A stretch of 5,180 nt of DNA. Origin: Acidobacteriaceae bacterium. Its GTDB lineage: Bacteria > Acidobacteriota > Terriglobia > Terriglobales > Acidobacteriaceae. The translations under genes and the position numbers were made by a program. Below, one piece after another: positions 1-4,373 of the stretch (position 1 is the stretch's first letter; every line of letters starts with the position of its first letter). The stretch is from positions 17,370-22,549 of the forward strand of contig PMCH01000258.1 of NCBI GenBank assembly GCA_003154055.1. The letters are read 5' to 3'. Under the pieces are notes generated by a model. It was not told where the DNA came from and made no database searches. It worked only from the letters and a program-made list of their open reading frames with translations.

Positions 1-1
1 C

Positions 2-232
2 AGCGAGAAGAACTACCCGGCGGCCGCCACGGCCTACGAGCTGGTGACTGATGTTTCAACGCCGGATCCGGAGCTGCTGCAAAAGGCCGACCTGGGCGCC
101 GGCGAGATGTACGACCAGATGCAGAAGCGGGACATGGCCATGAAGAAGTATCAATCCGTGCTGGCGACAAACGCGGGCAATGACGAGGCGGAGAAAGCGC
201 GGAGAAGGATGAAAGAGGCGTATCGGGAGTGA
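2..232 (+). CDS. C-terminal fragment of a TPR-like repeat protein (5' end outside window)
   Basis: The reading frame is open from base 2 to the TGA at 230-232, giving 76 residues that begin SEKNYPAAATAYELV. The pattern is that of tetratricopeptide helices. Small residues and Tyr recur at TPR spacing: A7-A11-Y12, then L31-G32-Y37, then A46-Y50-V53-L54. The segment LGAGEMYDQMQKRDMAMKKY (31-50) reads as a typical TPR helix A/B pair with the Lys/Arg-rich turn, and a final basic helix (EKARRRMKEAYRE) closes the protein. TPR domains are protein-interaction scaffolds; nothing here shows a catalytic role or a location in the cell. A GTG at 44 could be read as a start, but the TPR pattern continues upstream of it without a break, so I treat the gene as truncated by the window edge. 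The stop is followed within 5 bases by a heptamer repeat. The fragment is too short for a family name. Confidence 0.7.
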   Translation, partial: SEKNYPAAATAYELVTDVSTPDPELLQKADLGAGEMYDQMQKRDMAMKKYQSVLATNAGNDEAEKARRRMKEAYRE

Positions 233-236
233 GGGC

Positions 237-257
237 AGTAGTCGGTAGCCAGTAGTC
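237..257 (+). repeat. Degenerate heptamer array, three units
   Basis: Three successive 7-base units AGTAGTC, GGTAGCC, AGTAGTC lie five bases after the stop of the TPR-like gene. They share the pattern of the longer arrays at 692-737 and 4301-4373 (consensus close to AGTNGCG). No coding role is visible. Confidence 0.65.
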
Positions 258-264
258 AGCGCAA

Positions 265-342
265 GGGGCGGAAAGCCGAGGCCTCGGACTCTAAGAACCA
301 GAGCCTGAAGTCGTTTAACCGTAACGAAACATTTTCCGCCCC
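265..342. repeat. 10-bp inverted repeat enclosing a 12-bp perfect palindrome
   Basis: GGGGCGGAAA at 265-274 is exactly complementary to TTTCCGCCCC at 333-342. Inside, CCGAGGCCTCGG at 276-287 is a perfect 12-bp palindrome. Bases 286-305 can also form a small hairpin (CTCT at 289-292 with AGAG at 300-303, GG with CC, one bulged A). The element sits in the 148-base gap between the TPR-like gene and the zinc-ribbon/PspC gene. It could be a structured leader, an operator, or a short terminal-inverted-repeat element. No target-site duplication is visible and there is no T-run to make it a clear terminator. Confidence 0.5.
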
Positions 343-368
343 AGAGTCGTATCCTAATGGTAGACGGT

Positions 369-374
369 AGGAGG
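369..374 (+). promoter_or_regulatory. Strong Shine-Dalgarno deciding the PspC gene start
   Basis: AGGAGG ends six bases before the ATG at 381, an ideal distance. It selects this ATG over the in-frame ATG at 357, which lies upstream of the Shine-Dalgarno and would add eight residues before the zinc ribbon. A weak -10-like TATCCT at 350-355 would place transcription start near 362 and leave a leader of about 20 bases, but I see no good -35. Confidence 0.75.
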
Positions 375-380
375 TTGACC

Positions 381-707
381 ATGTATTGCAACGCCTGTGG
401 TAAAGCTCTCTCCGACGATGCACGATTCTGCACCTATTGCGGGATCGGGGTCGGATATGGGCACCCACCCATCCGCAAGAAGCTGGTGCGTCCACGTGGC
501 GACCGCAAGATTGCCGGCATCTGTGCCGGACTGGCGGACTATCTGGATCTCGACGTGATCCTGGTGCGTCTGATCTGGGCAGTGGCGACAATCGTCTCCG
601 GTATTGTCCCAGGCATCGTGGCGTATGTGCTGGCGTGGATCATCGTGCCAGAAGAGCCGGAGCTGCGGCCCGTGGTGGCGACGGGGCAGCCAGTGGCGAG
701 CCAGTAG
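381..707 (+). CDS. Zinc-ribbon/PspC domain small membrane protein
   Basis: A 108-residue protein with two parts. Residues 3-20 form a zinc ribbon, with Cys3, Cys6, Cys17 and Cys20 in the spacing CxxC-x10-CxxC. Residues about 37-92 are a PspC domain: a basic segment, then DRKIAGICAGLADYLDLD, where the family's G-hC-x-G-hA-x-Y core is clear, then a hydrophobic membrane segment from about 60 to 90. PspC-domain proteins are inner-membrane proteins linked in enterobacteria to the phage-shock envelope stress response. Many phyla carry short zinc-ribbon versions with unknown partners, so a stress role here is inference. No pspA, pspB or pspF is nearby. The ATG at 381 is chosen for its AGGAGG. The last few residues (PVASQ) and the TAG stop lie in a heptamer repeat, so the C-terminus may be longer or different in relatives. 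Confidence 0.88.
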   Translation: MYCNACGKALSDDARFCTYCGIGVGYGHPPIRKKLVRPRGDRKIAGICAGLADYLDLDVILVRLIWAVATIVSGIVPGIVAYVLAWIIVPEEPELRPVVATGQPVASQ

Positions 708-737
708 CGGGTCGCGAGTGGCCAGTAGCGAGTAGTT
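692..737 (+). repeat. Degenerate heptamer array overlapping the PspC stop codon
   Basis: AGTGGCG at 692-698 is followed, after a 4-base slip (AGCC), by in-phase units AGTAGCG (703-709), GGTCGCG (710-716), AGTGGCC (717-723), AGTAGCG (724-730) and AGTAGTT (731-737). The TAG stop of the PspC gene (705-707) falls inside the 703-709 unit, and the final PspC codons are repeat-derived. The consensus is the same as at 4301-4373. Confidence 0.75.
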
Positions 738-752
738 ATGGGTTGCGTCGTC

Positions 753-768
753 TGAGAACTGAGAACTG
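753..768 (+). repeat. Tandem heptamer TGAGAAC, two exact copies
   Basis: TGAGAAC at 753-759 is repeated at 760-766 and followed by TG. The unit differs in sequence from the AGTNGCG family but has the same seven-base period. It lies ten bases upstream of the alpha/beta hydrolase start, where it takes the place of any recognisable ribosome binding site. Confidence 0.6.
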
Positions 769-777
769 TCCTTCCTG

Positions 778-1578
778 ATGGAACATCTCCGTAGCGGCGA
801 TGCCGAACTCGTCTATGAGATCTTCGGAAGTGGCCCGCCCGCCGTTCTGCTTCATCCATTTCCCGTGAATCGCGAATTCTGGAAGCCAGTTGCACCCACG
901 CTGAGTTCTCGCTACCGGTTAATCATTCCCGACCTCCGCGGGCACGGCGACTCCGAAATTGGCGAAGGCCCCGCCACCATGGAGAAGCATGCCCGCGACC
1001 TGGACCGGTTGCTGGACGCGGTGGGCGTCGCGAAGGCCGCATTCATCGGAGTGTCGATCGGCGGATACATACTGTTCGAATTCTGGCGGCGTTTCCGCAC
1101 CCGCGTGGCGGCGCTCGCGCTCTGTGACACGAAGCCCCAGGCTGACAGCGCGGAAGCGCGGCTGAATCGGTTGAAAGTTGCGGCGGAGGTCGTGGAACAG
1201 GGAACGGCGCCTTTCATCGAGAGCATGATCCCGAAGCTTCTCGGCCGGACAACGGCCATCACACGGCCGGATCGGGTGGACGGCGCGCGCCGGATGATGC
1301 AGAAGATGTCACCCGAGGACATCAGTCTGGTGCAGCGTGGAATGGCCGAACGTCCCGATTCCGTCGCCGATCTCAAGACCATCAGCGTGCCCACGCTGAT
1401 CGCGATCGGCGACGAGGACGTACTGTCCACGGTCGCCGATGGAGAGTTGATGCGCCAGTATATTGGCGGGAGCCGGCTGAAGGTCATCCCCAAGGCAGGC
1501 CACTATTCGCCCTGGGAGCAACCCGAGGCGGTGGGTCTGCTTTTGCGGCAGTTTCTGGACTCGGTGCACAAGGCTTAG
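778..1578 (+). CDS. Alpha/beta hydrolase, 3-oxoadipate enol-lactonase-like fold
   Basis: A 266-residue alpha/beta hydrolase of normal length. The HPFP loop at residues 26-29 matches the oxyanion-hole HG-type loop after the first core strand. PDLRGHGDSE (51-60) is the usual motif after strand 4. The nucleophile elbow is GVSIGG with Ser93. Asp214 in GDEDVLS and His242 in AGHYSPWEQP complete the catalytic triad. A helical lid probably spans about 125-195. The overall style resembles PcaD/enol-lactonase and related ester or C-C bond hydrolases, but substrate cannot be read from sequence, and no protocatechuate or catechol genes lie nearby, so I give no symbol. No signal peptide is seen, so the protein is probably cytoplasmic. 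The ATG at 778 starts directly with MEHLRSGDAELVYEIFG, the expected first strand. No Shine-Dalgarno precedes it; the upstream gap is filled with heptamer repeats. Confidence 0.9.
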   Translation: MEHLRSGDAELVYEIFGSGPPAVLLHPFPVNREFWKPVAPTLSSRYRLIIPDLRGHGDSEIGEGPATMEKHARDLDRLLDAVGVAKAAFIGVSIGGYILFEFWRRFRTRVAALALCDTKPQADSAEARLNRLKVAAEVVEQGTAPFIESMIPKLLGRTTAITRPDRVDGARRMMQKMSPEDISLVQRGMAERPDSVADLKTISVPTLIAIGDEDVLSTVADGELMRQYIGGSRLKVIPKAGHYSPWEQPEAVGLLLRQFLDSVHKA

Positions 1579-1612
1579 GTTGCAGATCACACTCGCCGCC
1601 CGCCGCCTCTGC

Positions 1613-1618
1613 TAAAAT
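1613..1618 (+). promoter_or_regulatory. Candidate -10 element (TAAAAT) for a near-leaderless transcript
   Basis: TAAAAT stands out in a GC-rich gap and lies at -15 to -10 relative to the ATG at 1628. Transcription starting 6-8 bases downstream would leave a leader of only about 2-4 bases. No Shine-Dalgarno is present, which fits. I see no convincing -35 at the proper distance. Confidence 0.4.
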
Positions 1619-1627
1619 CCACCCGTC

Positions 1628-2032
1628 ATGATGGAAGCATTTCTCGTTCCCGAGAAGACTGCTGTCAATGCCAAGGGCGATGGCCCGTCGCTTGAGCTGA
1701 AAGCAACCGAAGGCCGTGTCTTTCTGCTGACTCTGGCGATCACCGGCATCATCGAACAGGAATCGCTCGACGTGAGCATCTTCGCTTCGGCGGATGGTGC
1801 GGCGTGGGATCCGAAACCCGTGGTTGCGTTTCCGCAGAAGTTCTATCGCGGAGAGACGCCGATCCTGCTCGACCTGGCCGCGCGGCCCGAAGTGAAGTTT
1901 ATCCGCGCGCACTGGGAAGTGCATCGCTGGGGCCGCGGCACGGAAACGCCGATGTTCGAGTTTGACGTAGCCTTGCGGGAAGTGCCGGCGGAAATTCTGC
2001 AGGAAGCAGCGGGACGAGTGCGCGCGTCGTAG
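1628..2032 (+). CDS. Conserved-looking protein of unknown function, probable beta-sandwich
   Basis: A 134-residue protein that I cannot assign to a named family. No signal peptide or membrane segment is seen. Alternating hydrophobic/polar runs (residues 21-25, 30-40, 46-53, 77-83, 89-98, 109-117) suggest an all-beta domain. The order of strands, with the acidic/aromatic turn SADGAAW at 54-60 and the WEVHRWGRG turn at 96-104, recalls small beta-sandwich domains. Trp60, Trp96 and Trp101 and the Arg/His around 93-103 would be good surface candidates for binding, but that is conjecture. The C-terminal 15 residues look helical. A second ATG follows directly at 1631, so the protein may start one residue later. 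The gene stands alone between the hydrolase (49 bases upstream) and aroA (127 bases downstream), with a candidate promoter of its own. That it is a real gene is supported by the clean frame and protein-like composition. Confidence 0.75.
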   Translation: MMEAFLVPEKTAVNAKGDGPSLELKATEGRVFLLTLAITGIIEQESLDVSIFASADGAAWDPKPVVAFPQKFYRGETPILLDLAARPEVKFIRAHWEVHRWGRGTETPMFEFDVALREVPAEILQEAAGRVRAS

Positions 2033-2053
2033 GCCGGACGCCTGCTACATGTA

Positions 2054-2084
2054 TTGTCATCCCTCGCTTCGCTCGGGATGACAA
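2054..2084. repeat. GTCATCCC-type dispersed palindrome (hairpin)
   Basis: TTGTCATCCC at 2054-2063 pairs perfectly with GGGATGACAA at 2075-2084 around an 11-base loop. The loop contains GCTTCGC (2066-2072), which is itself able to form a tiny stem. On the - strand the core reads CCCGAGCGAAGCGAGGG. From general knowledge, GTCATCC-GAGCGAAGCGA palindromes of this kind recur in intergenic regions of several phyla. The hairpin lies 21 bases after the unknown gene's stop. It may act as a transcript end or stabiliser, but there is no T-run on either side, so I class it as a repeat and not as an intrinsic terminator. Confidence 0.75.
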
Positions 2085-2101
2085 AGTCTGTTGAATTGAC
2101 G

Positions 2102-2131
2102 GAGGAGCCCCACGTTCACCACGGGCCCCTC
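2102..2131. other. Imperfect hairpin upstream of aroA
   Basis: GAGGAGCCC (2102-2110) can pair with GGGCCCCTC (2123-2131) with one A-C mismatch around a 12-base loop. It lies between the GTCATCCC palindrome and the aroA -10-like hexamer. If aroA starts at 2160 with a leaderless transcript, the hairpin is upstream of the RNA start and could only be a DNA-level operator or part of the preceding transcript's end. Significance is uncertain. Confidence 0.3.
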
Positions 2132-2147
2132 GGTCGGAAATCTCCGT

Positions 2148-2153
2148 TATATT
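2148..2153 (+). promoter_or_regulatory. Candidate -10 element (TATATT) for leaderless aroA
   Basis: TATATT occupies -12 to -7 relative to the A of the aroA ATG at 2160, exactly where a -10 box sits if transcription begins at the start codon. No Shine-Dalgarno is present between it and the ATG. No clear -35 is seen 16-18 bases upstream. Confidence 0.45.
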
Positions 2154-2159
2154 GAATTC

Positions 2160-3467
2160 ATGCTTGATGATTCGAAGCCTGACGTTTCGAATGTCGTTGT
2201 TCGTCCTGCGCGCGCGGTGAGTGGCGCGGTTCGCATTCCCGGCGATAAGTCCATCTCCCACCGTTATGCCATGCTGGCGGCGATCGCCGAGGGCAAGAGC
2301 CGGTTCCAGAATTTTTCCGCGGCCCAGGATTGCGCCAGCACGCTCGGCTGCATGCACGCTCTGGGGAGTGATTGGGAGCGGAAAGAAGACGGGGCGATCG
2401 AAGTGCAGGGTGTCGGCCAGCGGCTGCGCGAACCCGCACATCCTCTGGACTGCGGGAATTCTGGCTCGACCATGCGCATGCTCAGCGGCATTCTCGCTGG
2501 CCAGACATTCAGCAGCGAACTCTTCGGCGACGAATCGCTCTCGCGGCGGCCCATGGCGCGCATCATGACTCCGCTTTCGCAAATGGGAGCCAGAATCGAG
2601 TCTCAAGAAGGAGGAAGGCCGCCGCTGAAAATTCACGGCGGGCCCCTCACGGCGATCCATTACAAGCCGGAAGTAGCCAGCGCCCAGGTAAAGACCTGTG
2701 TCCTCTTTGCCGGACTGTTGGCGGAGGGCGAGACCACGGTCGACGAGCCGATCCGCACCCGCGATCATGGGGAAGTTGCGCTCCGCGCCTTTGGAGCGCA
2801 CGTGGAACGGAACGGCAATACCGCCTGCATCCAGGGTGGGCAAAAGCTGCATGGAATCGAGGCCCACGTCCCCGGCGATCTATCGAGTGCGGCGTTCTTT
2901 CTCTGCGCCGCTGCGTTGTTCCGCGGTTCTGCACTTACTCTGCCAGGAATCCTGATGAACCCGACCCGGGCCCGCCTACTCGACATTCTGATTCTGATGG
3001 GATTGGAGATTACCGTCGCCCAACTGGAAGAGCATCACGGCGAACTGGTGGGAACAATCGAGGCGCGTGGCGGAACGTGGAGGGGAACGACGATCGGCGG
3101 AGCTGACACCGCGGCCCTGATCGATGAAATACCCGTGCTGGCCGCAGCAGCGCCCTACACGGAAAATGGAATGGAAGTGCGCGATGCAAAGGAGCTGCGC
3201 GTCAAAGAGTCCGACCGCATTTCGGCCGTCGCCACGAACCTTCGGAAGATGGGCGCGGAAGTGGAAGAACTGCCCGACGGCCTCCGAATACCCGGCGGCC
3301 AGCAGTTGCACGGCGCGGAACTCGAGTCGTTCGGCGACCATCGCATTGCCATGGCGTTCGCGGTTGCCGCCCTGCGGGCCGAAGGGGAAACGACGATTCG
3401 CGGCGCCGATGCGGCGGGCGTGTCGTTCCCGAGTTTCTTTGCGGACCTTCAGAAGATTGCGAAATGA
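2160..3467 (+). CDS. aroA: 3-phosphoshikimate 1-carboxyvinyltransferase (EPSP synthase)
   Basis: A full-length 435-residue EPSP synthase. It joins shikimate-3-phosphate and phosphoenolpyruvate to give 5-enolpyruvylshikimate-3-phosphate, the sixth step of the shikimate pathway, in the cytoplasm. Signature motifs are all present: GDKSISHR (28-35, with Lys30 and Arg35 matching E. coli Lys22 and Arg27), GNSGSTMRM (99-107), RRPM (129-132), ASAQVK (173-178), VPGDLSSAAFF (237-247), LMNPTR (265-270), the catalytic Asp322 in LIDEIPVLA, RVKESDR (347-353, Glu350) and GDHRIAMAF (392-400). The style (SISHR, MNPTR, ASAQVK, SFP near the end) is nearer the Bacillus/CP4 group than the E. coli type. Compared with E. 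coli from memory, Thr97 is Ser103, Pro101 is Met107, and Lys411 is Val421. The gene appears monocistronic, with no other aro gene nearby, and probably has its own promoter. The ATG at 2160 gives a 12-residue lead-in before the first domain strand. Confidence 0.97.
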   Translation: MLDDSKPDVSNVVVRPARAVSGAVRIPGDKSISHRYAMLAAIAEGKSRFQNFSAAQDCASTLGCMHALGSDWERKEDGAIEVQGVGQRLREPAHPLDCGNSGSTMRMLSGILAGQTFSSELFGDESLSRRPMARIMTPLSQMGARIESQEGGRPPLKIHGGPLTAIHYKPEVASAQVKTCVLFAGLLAEGETTVDEPIRTRDHGEVALRAFGAHVERNGNTACIQGGQKLHGIEAHVPGDLSSAAFFLCAAALFRGSALTLPGILMNPTRARLLDILILMGLEITVAQLEEHHGELVGTIEARGGTWRGTTIGGADTAALIDEIPVLAAAAPYTENGMEVRDAKELRVKESDRISAVATNLRKMGAEVEELPDGLRIPGGQQLHGAELESFGDHRIAMAFAVAALRAEGETTIRGADAAGVSFPSFFADLQKIAK

Positions 3468-3469
3468 GC

Positions 3470-3540
3470 AGCGAGCCACGAGCTTCGAGCAAGAAGGCCT
3501 GGGTTGGCCCGTAGCTTGTAGCTCGAAGCTCGCAGTCGGC
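3470..3540. repeat. Palindromic heptamer array between aroA and the methyltransferase gene
   Basis: Three units of type NNCGAGC (3470-3476, 3477-3483, 3484-3490) face five units in the opposite sense (3506-3512, 3513-3519, 3520-3526, 3527-3533, 3534-3540; type AGCTCGN). The arms CGAGCTTCGAGC (3479-3490) and GCTCGAAGCTCG (3521-3532) are perfectly complementary over 12 bp. Within the loop, GGCC at 3496-3499 can pair with GGCC at 3506-3509. The array fills nearly the whole 84-base gap. It could fold in RNA and separate the two transcripts, but it lacks a T-run. Confidence 0.8.
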
Positions 3541-3551
3541 ATAGACAAATC

Positions 3552-4301
3552 ATGAGCGATAAATCCCCATCCCCCGACGAGCGGCTGCAGCGGGAGTTCA
3601 ACCGCTGGGCCGACGAAGGTGAAGGCGAGAAGATGGAGCGCCATCACCTCGATATCACAGAAAAGACGATCCGCCGCATGGATCTCCGTCCTGGGGAGCG
3701 CATCCTCGACCTCGGTTGCGGGTCAGGCTGGGCCACCCGCCTGCTGGCGCGGATGGTGAGCGAAGGCCCGCAGGGGTTCGGGCAAGTGGTCGGAGTGGAT
3801 ATCTCAGACGAAATGATCCGGCAGGCCCGGGGCGCGTCCAAGGATTTTGAAAATGTGATGTTCGTGGTTGGCTCTTCCGCCCAGATTCCATGGGAGGAAA
3901 ACTTCTTCGACAAGGTGCTCTCGGTCGAGTCTTTCTATTACTACCCCGACCAGAAGCGCGCACTGGCCGAACTCTTTCGCGTGATGGCGCCGCGCGGCCG
4001 GTTGTTCATCCTGATCAATCTCTACAAAGACAACCCGTACTCCCTGCAGTGGGTTCCCAAGCTGAAGGTGCCGGTGCACGTCCGCTCGGCGGCGGAGTAT
4101 GTGGAGTTGCTGAAGGCCCACGCCTTCGAAAACGTGGAATATAGCCAGATCCCCGACGACACGCCGACGCCCGAGGGCTACAAGACAACTTCGTTCCACT
4201 CACTCGACGACCTGAAGGCGTTCAAGCGAATCGGTGCGCTGTTGTTGATGGCGTCCAAGCCCGACCTGCGCAATCCAGCGCCGGGGTACACGATTTATTG
4301 A
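3552..4301 (+). CDS. Class I SAM-dependent methyltransferase (Methyltransf_11/UbiE-like)
   Basis: A 249-residue protein with a Rossmann-type methyltransferase core. Motif I, the SAM-binding loop, is ILDLGCGSGW (51-60). The acidic residue after strand 2 is Asp83 in VVGVDIS (79-85). Residues 107-120 (GSSAQIPWEENFFD) match the region that usually holds the adenine contact and motif II start, and strand 4 runs through KVLSVESFYYY (121-131). ELFRVMAPRGRLFILI (140-155) is the helix-turn-strand typical of small-molecule methyltransferases of the UbiE/Methyltransf_11 type. The N-terminal 40 residues are charged and helical (FNRWADEGEGEKME) and probably form a lid over the substrate. The acceptor substrate cannot be deduced, and no biosynthetic cluster surrounds it. 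The ATG at 3552 has no clear Shine-Dalgarno; a heptamer array ends 11 bases before it. The TGA stop overlaps the first base of the next array. Confidence 0.9.
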   Translation: MSDKSPSPDERLQREFNRWADEGEGEKMERHHLDITEKTIRRMDLRPGERILDLGCGSGWATRLLARMVSEGPQGFGQVVGVDISDEMIRQARGASKDFENVMFVVGSSAQIPWEENFFDKVLSVESFYYYPDQKRALAELFRVMAPRGRLFILINLYKDNPYSLQWVPKLKVPVHVRSAAEYVELLKAHAFENVEYSQIPDDTPTPEGYKTTSFHSLDDLKAFKRIGALLLMASKPDLRNPAPGYTIY

Positions 4302-4373
4302 GTCGCGAGTCGCGAGTAGCGTGCGGCGAGTGGCGAACTACGAACTCCGCTCCCTACTCGCCTCTCGCGACTC
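4300..4373. repeat. Palindromic heptamer array between convergent genes, possible two-way transcript end
   Basis: Seven consecutive in-phase 7-base units run from 4301 to 4349: AGTCGCG twice, then AGTAGCG, TGCGGCG, AGTGGCG, AACTACG and AACTCCG. The remainder to 4373 reads as the same family on the other strand (AGTCGCG, AGAGGCG, AGTAGGG). The arms 4300-4319 and 4354-4373 are complementary at 18 of 20 positions, with a 34-base loop. The element begins on the last base of the methyltransferase TGA and covers the last 12 codons and stop of the opposing glycosyltransferase gene. Its place suits a bidirectional terminator, but no T-run follows the stem on either strand. Confidence 0.8.

Noticed and set aside
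357..380. Upstream ATG as the start of the PspC gene
   Set aside because: The AGGAGG lies between it and the ATG at 381, and the zinc ribbon normally begins at the N-terminus (MxCxxC).
912..1493. 193-codon open frame on the - strand inside the hydrolase gene
   Set aside because: It mirrors the hydrolase coding frame, is Ser/Arg-rich without domain motifs, and the + strand frame has a complete catalytic triad.
2049..2081. Ten-codon upstream ORF (MYCHPSLRSG) ahead of aroA
   Set aside because: It consists almost wholly of the palindromic repeat, has no ribosome binding site, and lies upstream of the probable aroA transcript start.
1899..2867. 322-codon open frame on the - strand across the 5' half of aroA
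   Set aside because: It runs through the palindrome and two well-supported + strand genes. Its product is low-complexity Arg/Ala/Pro-rich, as expected from antisense frames in GC-rich DNA.
2372..3106. 244-codon alternative + strand frame within aroA
   Set aside because: It overlaps the motif-complete EPSP synthase frame, and its product is Arg-rich with no recognisable domain.
3468..3551. CRISPR-like or tRNA-like element after aroA
   Set aside because: The repeats are contiguous 7-base units without spacers, and no cloverleaf or anticodon arm can be drawn.
4300..4373. Classical Rho-independent terminator
   Set aside because: The stem is GC-rich and well placed, but the loop is 34 bases and no T-run follows on either strand, so I kept it as a repeat with only a possible termination role.
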